This document shows positions 37,401-50,949 of a stretch of DNA of 64,000 nt, one piece after another. The translations under genes were made by a program, and so were the position numbers. A model generated the notes under the pieces. That model made no database searches. It was not told the DNA's origin and saw only the letters and a program-made list of their open reading frames with translations. This DNA is from Thamnaconus septentrionalis (taxonomy: Eukaryota > Chordata > Actinopteri > Tetraodontiformes > Monacanthidae), in the NCBI GenBank assembly GCA_009823395.1, contig CM020506.1:19657001-19721000 (forward strand), in the 5' to 3' direction. How positions within the stretch are numbered: position 1 is the stretch's first letter; every line of letters starts with the position of its first letter.

Positions 37401-40400
37401 TAAATCAATGGTGATGTTGCTGATAGGCAACACCAATACTTGAATCTGAAGCGCTATGAAATAAAAATGTATCGCAAATCAGAGCGTAGCCACAAATCAA
37501 CGCTGAAACGTGGGCTACTCTTTTCTTCGATAATGAACAGTCTTTTTTGGCAGGTGCGACACCGACAGTGTGTTTCCCAGCCCAATAGTGTTTTTTCAGC
37601 TGGCTCCCATAATCACTGTTAGTGTCAAGTTGTCTATTTTTAGGAGGAGCAGCTACAAAAGGACAATTTTTGGTTTAAGCAGGATCGTAAAAGAAAGAAC
37701 AGGATAAACCAGAATGTTTTATGTCACCTTATAATTTGGGAGATACAGTCAACCGCACCTTCCTGAAACTTCTTTTAAGTTGACTGTAAAACAAAAAAAA
37801 AATCAGTTTGTGGATCTGAGAAAATTGTCTTTTGGGTTTTAGTGTCCTTTCGTCTGTATTATGAATAAAATACAAAGGAGAAAAAAAAACAGCTGATGTT
37901 CATATTCACTCAAAACAAAAAAATCTGTTTTTAGAGCACTGCCCACCCATCTTCTATACCTGCTCACTCCTGCACTCAGGGTTGTTGGCTGGAGCCTGTC
38001 CCCCTGCACTTGTTTGTTCATTTCCAATTTAACGTTATGCTACTTACCGTGAAGAAGCTTTTTTTTTACGGCTGGTTTTACACTGCTCCTCTTTAAAGTT
38101 TATGTTCACACTATACCTGAGTGCTGCGTGTTTGTGGCCTCGACCGTAAAGTTTTGACTCTCGTGCTGTTTTTTCAGCCATCGCCTTCCCGAAGGTCTGG
38201 GTCATTTCAAGGTGATTCCGTTTGTTTGTTTTTTTCCTTTTTAACGAAGCGCGTTCTGTTTGCGAGGCGTAAACTCGCTTAGCAGTTCATCTGACAGAAT
38301 ATTCAGACCAGTCAGCCGGGCTACGTGCTTATTTACTGCAAATCAAGAGCCAGTTTCCCCAAGTATCTGGCTGTGTCCGAAACTGTGCGAGCTCTGAGCT
38401 GCGCGGAACCTCCAGAGTGATCTCTAATTCATGATCCTCCCTGTTGATCTTCCGAGCGGCGCCGTTTGATGTGCCTGGCGCGCAACGCCGCAGTGCGCTG
38501 GCGCCGGACGAGGAGGGCAGGCCGCGTTTCGACCCTCGCTGCTCTCTGTGGCCGGAGGTTTCCCTCGACGGGACACACTTCCTGGGTGAAACACACAGCT
38601 TCCTCTCGGGGAGCGCGGGTCTCTCCAGGTTTCTCCCGCTCTGCTCACTCAGGCGTGTGATGAATGGCTGCTTTTCGGAGAGCTCTCGGCTAGTGGCTCT
38701 TCACCCTGCTGGCGATAGATGGCGTTTGTGAAGAGTTTCCTGGACGAGCATTGTTTGTGTTTGGTCAACACTTGAGTGTTGCTGGCCTCTTTTCATTGTT
38801 TCGATCGAATTGACTGGGCCCTTCACCTCTTTCATATTTTCATTTGAGAGAGCGTGTTTTGCATTCGTAAAGAGTTTCTAATGCGATCCCTGCCTTCCTC
38901 CTCCAAGTGCTGGCTGCCAGGTGTCTGAATGTGCTGAGGTTTGAGCCTGTACATTTGGAGAATGAGTTAAATCTCTGTCGAGTCCAGCCTCTATGTTAGA
39001 ATCACCTTCTTTTATTGTCAACTTTTTTATGAACAAGCTGTATAATTTCAACCGTGCAACGCCTCATATATCCACTGCTGCTGCTATTAGTGTGATTCGG
39101 GTCCCTGAGTAATAAAACTATGAATTATCTCTGCGTAAAGGGTTTTTATTTCTTATGCAGCTATTTGGCAGGCTGACGTCAGCATGTCGGCATTTTGGAA
39201 GAACCTTTTGAAGGCGTGCGCTCAGCGAGGCCTCCCGTTTCTGAAAAGTTATGACGGTAGTTTTTTACAAGTTGACTATTATTACACAAGCCTGCAGCAA
39301 TACCAGTAGTTCTTTATATCCTGAATTACACTTCTGTATTAAACACTAGTGTATTTTTTCATCGAGTGCAGCTTGGGTCACCTATTCCTGTGCAAGTTTG
39401 AATGAGTCAGAGGGAGGAGTGACAAAGCTCGGCCCCAATCTGACGGTCACAGTTTTTAATATTCAAGATCGGCTCAGCACTGAGCTCGTTTCCAACAATT
39501 CTTGTGGTTGCAAATTGTTACACACACTTGGTGTCCATTGCACCTAGCAGTGGACAGTGAAGTGTGAAAAAGCATTGCTATTGTGTGTTAGACTATTGTG
39601 TTTTTTAGTTCATCTATACACACACATATAGAGGAAGAAGACCTTTATTGATCCCACGGTGGCGAAATTTGCATAATTACAGCAGCAAAAAAAATGCTAC
39701 AGTGCAAAAGATCAAGAATTATATTAACTAAAGATATAGACAAAAATAAAATATATGTAGGTCTAAACGACTGTTCTTTAGCCTTAAAGAAAAATAAAGA
39801 GCAAGATATTTACATATAAACAGTTGCATTTCATATATATGTAGTAATGATTATGTAATGTAATGATTAACTAATGTTTTCAACAGTTTAGCACTTCTTT
39901 TTACTCGACATGTCTGCTGGAATTATTATCCAACAAGAACATCATTTGAACCCGGTCCAATCTGTCAGCTAATATTGTTAGCATCAGGGTCAGGTTGGAC
40001 TTCCACCACTGCAGTGTCCTGCATTCGCGCCCTGTGTTACAACATGTCACAAATTGCTTCATCTGTGATTGAACAGCTCGTCTGCTTCCCATCGGCACGT
40101 TCTTGGAAAATGAACTTTTAGACGTGGACATTCCCTCAACTCCTTCCTCCGGCAAAAGAGTGAATGCCATGATGCTTGAGGCAAGCCCGTTGTGTTCTCT
40201 CTACAGCTAAAAGCTAAGGGCCAATCATTCTCAGCGTGTTCATACACCCATGTGTCCTAAAGGGTTGCAGACAGCTCACCACACTTTACAATTATTGAAA
40301 TGCAGAAATTGCAAAATGTATATATAAAATGCAACACAAGTTACAGGTGAGACGACAGACAGATGCTAATTAGCTTCAGAGGTGAAGTCGTTGGCGGCAA

Positions 40401-43400
40401 TCGACAACACACTCAACGTCTTACCTGTTGTAAAACTATACTGTCGCACAACATCCGCAGCGTCTCGCCTTCGTGGACAGTGACACTACCCCGGCTGTCT
40501 TCAGTGTGCAGAAAAGAAAAGCTGAGAAATGATTTTCAATAAGGTAATTAAGCAGCGGGGGAAGAGCATAAATAAGTGATGAGCTCCTGCTTGGAGGGAG
40601 AGGCTCGGGCTCTCTGTCGCGCTGCACTGGCTGATGTCTCTGTCTTCAGCAATTTGGTCACACAGCCCTTCTGATCTTTATCCACCATGACTTTGTTGAC
40701 ATTTTCTGGGAGTGCGCTGGCAGATTTGATGGCTTTTTGTGGTCCAATTAGGCCGGTCTCATCCGTTTGCCCTCCCTGTCTCTGTCCCTGCCTCCCTTCC
40801 CGGCTGTCTGTTAACCCCAAACCCATGTCCGCAGTGGGAGTGAAGCGCAGATGTATACGTGCTGCCGTGATACGTGTCTTTAAAGCAAACACTTGCTCCT
40901 AACAACCTGTTGTGTGCGGCGTATCCCTCGCTCTTGACAGCTGCTACATTAATATTTCACAGTTTGAAAAATGCCGCCGTGTCCTCTTCTTGCCGAACCC
41001 GCTGACTGCTAATTTGTCGTCTCCGGGTGCAGACCCCTACCGACACTCAGCCCCGGCCTCTGCGTGACCCTGCTCCCCCGGTGAGGCTGCTCGTGTTCAT
41101 CCCTCGGCGTGTCGGCGGCGGTGTCTCTCGGAGTTCTCCTCTGCTCCGTTGTTTTGTTTTGATATGAGGATAAAGAAAAAAAAAGGAGCTGTAACCTCGG
41201 CGGCTTGGCTTTGACGACGACCCATCCACTTTTGCTGTCTGTTTTTCTTACGTGGATCTACTTAACCTGTAGCCTGCAGCTTTATTTCTCACTCTGGATG
41301 TTCCTGTGATGACGAAACCTTCTGCTGCTTCACTGTACACGCCGTGCTCGGCAAGGATTGATGTATAGATCTCCGCAGTCACACCTCCACACACAAACCC
41401 TGCCGCCGTGCACCCTCTCTCTGTGTGTGTGTGTGTGTGTGTTTCATCTTTTTTCCCCTGGCGCCACTTCCTAGCTGAGAGCATTCCTGGCACCCAGAGG
41501 CCCAGAGGGGCTCCAACTCCGGGGGCTCAAAACAGTGTCACACTTCAGAGCTGGCACTTGGTCTCCTCACCAACTAAACATCCCTCTTTTTTTTTGGGCT
41601 CCGCGACGCCCCGTTTACCCATCGCCCCTGAGCGAAGGACCCCCTCCATGGAGAATGACCTCTTTGAGAGATGGTCTGGATCCTTTCAGGCCAGATTCTC
41701 CTCGCACTCAGTTTCCCAGCGCTGCGTCTACACGTGGAGCTCTGCCCGAGCGCCCATCCAAGAATCTGAATTGGCAGAGGACATAATTAAGGCCATGTCT
41801 GCGCTTATATGTGGCCTAACCTTTCAGAGCCCCTGCTCCTGTGGGAGTGGGCTTCTGCCGGCTACTGTTGCAGCAACACCATCACTTATAATATGACTTT
41901 AATTGATTTGCCCAGTGTGATAAAAGCTGTGTGTGCGTCTTCAAGCGCAGCACTAAATGCTCTGCTTGTTTCCCACCAAGCCTCGGCGACTCACCTCGGC
42001 TTGGGTGAAGCTCTTTGTGTGTTCAGCTGCACTGCATCTGTGGGACTGACGGCGAGTGATGTGGGGTTTCGGTGGATCTCGAGATGGCACAGATAGTTCT
42101 TTCTAAATTGGGATTCTGTTAAATGTAATTCTCAAGTTTTTGATGTCGACGAAAGAAAGTTCAGCATACAGCATTTCAACGTGTCAGTGCGAAACATGAG
42201 GAGCTGAGAGCCTCCAGAAACACAGAAGCATGTCGTCCTCCCTTTTTTGGTTATTTGGAAATGGAGACGAAGCAATGGAGGAAAGTGCAAGATGTAGCTC
42301 GCTGGTCTTCTGGGATGGAACCACCAGTAGTGGACTTCAGTAGAAGTCCTCTACTGCGGTTACCTCCTGCTGTCAGGAGAAAAACAAATCCGAAACAAAA
42401 CCTCAAAACCTTGAAAACCTCTTTCCCCCTTTCACTTTTCCTCCCTCGCCATTCATCCGTGTGTGATAGTTATTCGACGCCCCAGGTGGAAAACCGTAAC
42501 CTTGAGGTGTAAATCATGTCCGCCATTACGACAGCGTTCAAGGGAAAACAATCATCACTGTAAGATGGCTGAAAATCTGTTTTGACTGGAGAAGTTTTGA
42601 GCCCCAATTATAGCTTTCTCCTCATCACCCTCATGTTTTCCTCTGTGTTTTTGTGTGCACAGGTGTGTGTGTGTGTGTCTGTGTGTGTCTGTGTGTGTGT
42701 GTGTGTGAGAGAGAGAAAGACAGAGAGGGATGCGTGTGTTTACACTCAGAGTGTGAATTGCAGAAGCGACCCTGATTGTCGCCATCCTTTGATTTGTTTT
42801 CCCACTTCCTCCACTAAGGCCCTGTATTATTACTGTGCTGGAAACACTTGACTGAAAGCAGTGGGATTAAAGCCGTGTCAAACATGCTTCTCTGTCTCAC
42901 TTCCTCTTTGACCCTCCCTCTTCCTCCTCCTCCTCCTCCTCCAGTTCCTCCTCCCTTCCCTGGCACTCGCTGTTTAAACTTGCCTGCTGCCAAAATAGGG
43001 ATCTGCTAATGCTGGACGGCGCAGTGTGTTTGTGCGAGTTCTGCTCGTAGGTTCTGCTCTCTGGACGGCCTCCAGATGCCCAGAACAAAGCGGCGCATTG
43101 ATTATTTTGGGCGGGGGAATGGGGGGGCAGGCTCGTTTTCATGATGCATTTGATTGGATTGGGGGGCTTTGTGTTTGCTCTGGAGGCCACGAAAAAAACC
43201 AAACCTGCGGGCCACTTTAGAGATGAACAAAATGACGGCGCGATCTCTCCGTGACCTCACCGCCAGACCAAATGACATAATCTGCAAATGAAAAGTTACA
43301 TTTGTAAGCCATTAAAGAACCAGGGGTCAGGTTAACACGCTTGTTGGCCAGCAAGGAGAGGGGGTGCACTGAAGAACTGAATGCATTTCAGAATTTTTGT

Positions 43401-46400
43401 TTTGTCCTAATTTATATTTCTGCCTACTTCTGCTGGTTGCAGACTGTCTCTTAGGGCCAGATCCTGCACCATAGTAGCTAAAATGACTACTGAGCAAATG
43501 TTGTTTTCTTGTGAGCAACATGCAACATGCACCTTAATGTATTTTGTTGTGCAAATAGGTTGGAGCTAGTGGAGAAAAGTGTCAGGCATGATGTGTGATT
43601 AAAAAAAAAAAAAAAAAAAGAGTCGACAAGAAAGTTGTAGGAAAGGTGAGAGCGGAAATGTTGCCTGGTTTCGAGACGGTGGCACTAAAATGTTGAGCTT
43701 CCAGGATGGAGGGATGAAGCCAGAGAGGCCAGACTGAGATGGTTTGGGCACAAGCAGAGGAGGGACAGTGAATGTATCACGAGAAGGATCCTGAGGTTTG
43801 ACGCCGAGAGGAGGAGCAAAGAGGAGATTTATGGATGTGTTTGTATGCTGGAGGTTTTGATCCTGATTCTACTTATTAAAGGTCCTGTGTGTGAAATTTT
43901 CACGGAAGTCCAGTATCTAAGGTTGACCACCTGACCGCATTTATTATTAAGGGCGGGCTTCCTTAAAAAATGGCGGCGCAAGATGGCAGCTAACCCTTCC
44001 TCGATGTATATTCTTATATATACCAGAACCCTTTTAAGGGTGGGAAAACCACATGACTTTTATTGTACTGCAAGTATACACTTGTAACAATGTATTTATG
44101 GGCAGTATGTTACGCTTTTACCAATATGAAAATCATAAATCAAGCCAAATTTTACACACTGGACCTTTAAGAGAGCGTGACCTTGGATGAAAAGAAGCGC
44201 CGAGCAGTGGAATAACAACAATACAATGCAACCAAATCAACCTCACTGTAATGTAAAGGACAAACATGACACTGAATGCGTCGTGCGGACCGAGTGGCAC
44301 AAGTTCAGAGTGAGAAGCCAGAGGACAGGATGTGCGGAGGATAACACGTTCACAGCCAGATAGAAGAGGGGGGCTGCACTGGGAGGGGCTGCGTGTGGTG
44401 AATGTGAGACTGGGGGGCTTCCAGTAAGGCCAGCGTCGTGTCGCGGCATCGCTGCATCCGGGCGGAGAAAAAAGCCGGCGTCTCTGGTGAATGCAGGCGT
44501 GAAATGGCCGATTAGAAACTTGGAGATGGGTTTGGATGGGAACGTGCTCTCGCCCTCCGGTCGTGTTGGCAGAGCAGCTCCTGTTGTGTTCCGCCCTGAG
44601 AAGAAAGGAAACAGTTGCCTGCTATGAAGAAGGGCGCCGGAAGCCGTGTGAAGGGGAGTTTGTTTGTGCCTCGTTGTCACAAAGTTTTGAACTCACAGTC
44701 ACAATTTTTTCTGTTCAGTCCTGCAGCAAGAGTCTCACCTGCGTGTTTTCTGTCTATCGTCACTGCTGACTTTAACTCATAATACAACGCGAAGAAACGT
44801 CCTGACATTAAAGGACGTTGAAGGCCTGTTTGCCCACCTCAGTCTTGTCTCCATTTTTGGCTTTTTCGTGTTAAAAGCCTGATTACGAGGTGTAACTTTG
44901 TTACCATGTGAAATTATCTTCTCTCAGTATGTCAGTTATCTACAGAGATTTGAAGTCACAGAGTACAAAAACTTAAAGTTAATGTACTTAAGTAGATTTT
45001 TCACGCATCTGTACTTTACTTGAGTATTTATTTTTCGGACTTTTCTTTTACTCCATCCATCTGTACACATAAATATCTGTACTTTCTACTGCTTACATTG
45101 AAAAAAAAAAACATGATGCTGAAAGTTCGCCACAAAGAATTAAGGCACGCCTGAAGGCAAAAGGGGTTCCAAGCGTTTGCTAGCGAGTTGTACTTCATAA
45201 AGTGGTAGATGAGTGTGTATTTGTGGTGCATACAGTAAATATAACCATAAACATCCCAAACAAAGCACTATACCTCCCACAGGTCAGCACCTTATTTGGA
45301 ATATTGTTGGTTGGTTCTCTCTTGCGTTCTGGTAGCAGTTGGTTGATTAAAAAAAAAAAAAATAATGTCAGAAATCAAGGTTTGAAAACATTAAAAAAAA
45401 AGCAACATGATGGTCACTTTTGTATTTAAAAGATGCAAATTGACTTCAACAGGATCTCTACAAACTATCGTCTAATACAGTCGCCTACGATCCCGTTACC
45501 TTGATGCTAGCTGCCCTGATGCTAACTGCCCTGATGCTAACTGCTCTGATGCTAACTGCCCTGATGCTAACTGCTCTGATGCTAACTGCCCTGATGCTAA
45601 TTGCCTTGATGCTAACTGCTCCTTCCCCCTGTTTCCAGATGGCGTGCACTCAGTTTCGGCCGAGTGCCTCCTGCAAGTCACCATCATCACCGACGAGATG
45701 TTGTCCAACAGCATCACGCTGAGGCTGGCCAACACCTCCCAGGAGCACTTCCTCTCGCTGCTGCTCGCCCAGTTCCTGGACGGCGTGGCCCGCGTCCTGT
45801 CGGCCGCCCGCGAGGACGTGGTCATCTTCAACATCCAGGACGACACGGACGTCAGCGCGCGAATCCTCAACGTCAGCCTCTCAGTGGCCGTGCCTGCGTT
45901 CGGCGAGTCGCAGCAGCAGCAGCAGCAGCTGCAGCAGCAGCGGCGGCTGGGAGGCGCGAGCCCCGGTGACGGCAGGCCCAGGAGGGGGTCGGAGGGCGGG
46001 GGCTCGGAGTTCTTTGGCTCCGAGGAGCTCCAGGAGCGGCTCTACCTCAACCGCAGCCTCCTGGCCAGGATCTCCTCGCAGGAGGTGCTGCCCTTCGACG
46101 ACAACATCTGCCTGCGCGAGCCCTGCGAGAACTACATGAAGTGCGTGTCGGTGCTCAAGTTCGACAGCCTGGCGCCGTTCGTGTCCTCCGACACCATCCT
46201 GTTCAGGCCCATCCACCCCATCGCCGGCCTGCGCTGCCGCTGCCCCGCCGGCTTCACCGGCGACTACTGCGAGACGGAGATCGACCTCTGCTACTCCAAG
46301 CCCTGCGGTGCCCACGGCATGTGCCGCAGCAGGGAGGGCGGCTACACCTGTGAGTGCCTGGACGACTACACGGGTGAGTCGTCGCATAAGCTGACGGTCA

Positions 46401-49400
46401 ACAACTCAAGATTTTTGTTGTTGTTTCTTTGTTTGTTTTACTGGCCCGTTACGAGTTTCTCTTCATTTTAAATAGCAAAGTTATACACACTCACCAGCCA
46501 CTTTTTTAGGTACACTTTTTCAATGGCTTGATAGATTAGATTAGGTTTGATTTGGAAGATTTTATCATACGGTAGATGCCTAATAGCTATCGTGTCAATA
46601 GAAAGCAAAAAAATATACCAGGCCTTAACACATCAGCACCTATATTGTTAGGCATGCAGCAAATATAACCATAAACTTCCCAAGCAAAGCACTTGACCTC
46701 CCACTTCAGACAATCTCTTCCGTCAGCACCCTGTTGTAGCAGTTGGTTGATTTTAAAAAAGAAAAAATGTCAGAAATCAAGGTTTGAATTCAAAAAGTAG
46801 AAAGATCTCTGTTTCAACATGTGTGCGTGGACCCGTCTCCGCCAAAAACTTGGAGATTTTAGCATTAGAAATTGGAGATGTTGGCATTAGAAATTGTCTG
46901 CGCCTTATTTGGAACATTGTCGGTTGTTCCTCTCTTGCGTCCTGGTAGCAGTTGGTTGATTTTTAAAAAAGACAAAATGTCAGAAATGTCAGAATTCAAG
47001 GTTTGAATTCAAAAAGTACAACGATCTCTGGTTTAACGTCTGCGTGGACCCGTCCCTGCCGAAAACTTGGAGATGTTACCATTAGCAATTGCGGTGGCTA
47101 AGCTAGTTACTGGGTTTAATGAAGAAGAAAGACATATTAACACTTTGCTCCTTTGCTGCAAACCCTTTGGAGCGAGCGAGGAACCGCAGACAGAAAGGAC
47201 CAACACTGGTCTCGGTGCTGCCAGGAGGTGAGAGCTTCTCTCTCAGTTGACACGCTGCTCCTACGTGGCTGCCCCAGGTTCAGTTCCTGGGCCTCCTCAG
47301 AGCTCCCAGGGGGCTTTTAATGTCTGCGTCTGTTGTGCTCACCCTCCTCCGATGCTCTTTATGGGATGTGACTCCTGACAGTGCAGCTGTCCTGTACACT
47401 GCTCACAGTAAAGTGATGAGTTATCGATCTGTTCGGCCCTCTTTCAGCCAGTCACAACAGAGACGAGCATGAGCTCACTGACTTTGGCTTGCGCTTAGTT
47501 TTCCGTCGCGGGTTGAGTCAAGCGGAGCTAAACGCCCTATCGGTTCATCTGTTTTGAAGTTGCTTTTGAAATCCAGATCCATAAAGCCTGTTTGCTCCGT
47601 TTTGCTGTGGTTTAGCTGAAAATGAATTTGTTCTGTCTGCGACAGTTTATCAGACAGATATTTTTAGATGTACTCAGGTTTGGGGAAAGGCTCCCAAAAC
47701 ACGAGTAAACACACTCACTGTCCACTTTATTAGGCAAAATGTTCAACACTTTGTTCACGCCAATGGCTGATCAGACAATTTGATCTGATCTGATCGGATC
47801 TGAACCTTCTCTATTGATTAAAAAAAGGAACAAAACTTCTTTTTGTTCTCTTTCATGAGGAAGATTTTGATTAAATATCTTCACTTGCCCATCCAGTCTC
47901 AGACTCCATTTCGCACCATAGAGTTTTATTTGTAAATGAGTGGGAAGGAACGCCGAAACTCTCCAACCAACAAATTCTGAATCATTTGTTGCCTTTTATA
48001 AATTTGACATTATAAAAATGCTGACACTTGGGCCCAGTTTCTTATTTAATCAGCCAATGTGTTTGTTTTTGTCCTGTGTGGGCTCTTCTGGCACCCAGTT
48101 TGGGCCGGTGTCACTGACTTGAAGTGAGGGGGAGTCATTTATTTCCTCTTTGTGGCGGGACGACTGGATGGCTGTGACATGAAAACAGCCTCATAGCTAT
48201 TCATACCTGCACTCCACTCTTCCTCCTGAGCTGTGGGAAATGGACGGCGTCTCCGAACCGACATCCAAACAACGGCAAGACGGATGATATAACAGACCTC
48301 TATTTTCTGGCTGACGCCTATTTAAAGCTGCGCGGCTTTGCCGAGAAAACCTTTGAGTCCAACGCTCGTGCTGTGTTAGGGAAAAAAAGAAAAGAAAAAA
48401 GAAAGAAAGAAAGAATACGGCGGCGTTTCTTCTGGTAGTATCGCTGAGTGGAGGAACGGAAGGAAATGATTAATTATAGATGGATAGAGATGGTGAGCAT
48501 CGCTGGCTGGAAATTGCCCGGTGGTGAAGAACGGAATTCGCAAGGCGGCAGCAGCACTGTAGGTTCAAACTGAGAGGACAGAAGCTTCTACTTCAGAGTA
48601 ATTAGGATCTAATTTATGACTGTTGGCAGCAGAATTAGTTATCTCTGTCTCTGCTCCAAAAATTATTCGCACCCTTAAAGTGTTAAATACTGTGTGTTTT
48701 TTTTTTTCTGGTGAAGAGAAAAGAGAAGTTTGATACTTAATATGCTAATTTATACAGAATTTATATTCGTTGAAATTGCCCTCCGTCTCGGCGGTGCAAG
48801 GTTAAGTGGGTCAAGCTGGGACTCTGTGATGTTGCAGTGTTTTTCATCTTGTTGTTTTGAAGATCGCTGCGTGTTCATTTATTGCCGTTTTGATCTGGAA
48901 CTTCAGTGCCGCGTGTTTTGCTTATCGAACCCAACATGGTGTGCCACATGTACGAGCGTCTGCAGTCACAAAGAGCTTCTGCAGCTGCGGTGTGATGATG
49001 AAAATTACAAGCAAAGGAGACTCGGGAGCATTTCAAAAAAATAGATATCTCATTGTATAATCATGTCGCCAAAGTAGAGATTTAATTATGATGACAACTG
49101 CATCACTGATCACAATAATGAATCGCAGTTGTGGTCGTAAAGGCACCACAGCAACGGTTGCTTTTTTACTGAAAATGTGCTTAAATTTCATAATGTTTAA
49201 ATATAAATGACCTGTTTAAATACTGTATATACTTGAAAAAATTGACGTGTTGACACATTTTAGTTTTTTTTAGCTCATGGATGGAACTCAAAAGTTAGTT
49301 CCAAACACATAAGCAGGTCTAGTTGTCTGTTAAACCTTTACAAGGCACTGATAAACATAAAAAAAATGTTCCTTTTTAATCCCAATTTTCAGTTGCAACA

Positions 49401-50012
49401 TCGATTCTATTGTGATTTCTTTTGTGGAAAACATTTATTTCCCTCATGAACGTTGCGACACGCTGGAAATGGTAAGTTCTTGATTCCTTTCTCTCGCCGT
49501 CCAGCCCGACTTTTCACAATAGCCGTCGAGCGAGTCTTCAAAACAAAAGGTCTGCCACTAAAAATAAAAAGCCAAGCGCTAAAAGCCAAAGTGGCTGATG
49601 TTTTTGTCCTGCAGTCAGCGGCTCCATCACTTCCATCACTCCTTATCAAACATTGAAATCCCCGCCACCCCACCCCTCCAACCACCCTCATCTCGCCACT
49701 GCGCGCTGTTTATGAAGACTAAAATAGAGCTCGCAGGGGTTTTTTTTTTTTTCCAACGTGTGGGCTCAGTCGCTGCCGCCCAAGGTTGAGTGCCACTTAC
49801 ATATTCTTATGCACGGCGGTGGGTGTTGGAGCTGAACCTGGCAGGTGCTTTTAATGCCGGCGCGAGTGGGTGAGGTGGGTGGATTTTCACGCGCTCGCAC
49901 CGGGGGGCCGCGCGCGTCGATCGCCGTTCTGAATGTGGTCAGCGAGGCAATAAAGTGCATGTATCTTTCATTGAGTCACCTCCAGTTAGTGCATTCACTA
50001 GTGTCTGATCTG

Positions 50013-50048
<36 letters not shown>

Positions 50049-50917
50049 GGTGTTCTTTTAGTGATGTCATTCTGAGGGCCAGGACATTTTCCTCGCAGTG
50101 TTGTCACAATACTTCAAGGTGAAGGCTTCAGTTTGGAAGGAAGGTCTCCAAGACTGGACGGCGGCTGTGGCACATTTGTCGGTACAGCCTGCCGACCAAT
50201 GGTTGAAGGGTTGACGGTCCGTGTCCCTGCTGTCTCTGTCCACATGCCGAAATGCATCCATGTGTTGCTGTGTGTGTGGGTGAATGAGAGGCTGTGCAGA
50301 GCACTTGAGGGGTTGTTGGGGTGCAGAATGAGCAATGTGAGTCCATTGAATATCATGGAACAAGGAATGAATTGAAGTACAGGGCAGATCAATGGTTGTA
50401 TTATAAGAACTGGATACCAGACGGCAATATGGCGGCGCACCGGTTTTTCCCAGTGGCCACTCGAGGTACTGCAGCAAAATAATCCAATACAAAAATAAAC
50501 ACATTTAAAACGGCTGACAGGACCACTGTGTCTCAGCTCGTTCTGATTGGCCAGATAGATCATGTGAGTTACAGAGGCGTAATTGGGAAATGACAATAGT
50601 GCGCATACTCTATGGGCCCATTAATGCCGAAGTCAAAGACTTTTTCGTCGTCTGCGCTCGGTGAGCAACTTCACTGCAATGAATGGGCCGCCATGTTGGA
50701 CTCTGGGGGCCTGGGCAGATCACTGGGGGTTTGGGTGAGGCTGACAGTGGATGGAAGTCAGTGAGAGGCCTCATAATGATGAAGGCACATTGGTGTGTGT
50801 GTGTGTGTGTGTGTGTGTATGCTCTTAATTGGTCACTCAGTGCCATAAATCTGTGGCTGTGTGGATAAATGTTGGAAGGAAACTCTGTGAAATGGCTGTG
50901 TGTTAATGGCGCGTCTT

Positions 50918-50949
<32 letters not shown>

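Larger units (their letters stand above)
27412..45638 (+). other. celsr2: celsr2 intron 1 (18.2 kb)
   Basis: No nested gene was recognised. Contents include a DNA element with terminal inverted repeats (29255-30020) and a nested SINE tail, hAT-type copy 2 (33337-33881), and a TTAA-flanked MITE (43876-44170). There are also CA/GT tracts (34450-34484, 41420-41442, 42662-42710), CpG-rich islets near 32440-32730, 35590-35800 and 38440-38600, and long A runs at 35541 and 43602. Several conserved-looking AT-balanced patches could be enhancers. Confidence 0.8.

Noticed and set aside
45501..45620. CRISPR-like array
   Set aside because: Units are contiguous 15-mers without spacers in a vertebrate intron. 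It is a minisatellite.
45501..45638. Open frame reading the 15-bp array as Leu-Met-Leu-Thr-Ala repeats
   Set aside because: It is upstream of the exon 2 acceptor, and 15-bp units avoid stops by construction. The array is intronic.
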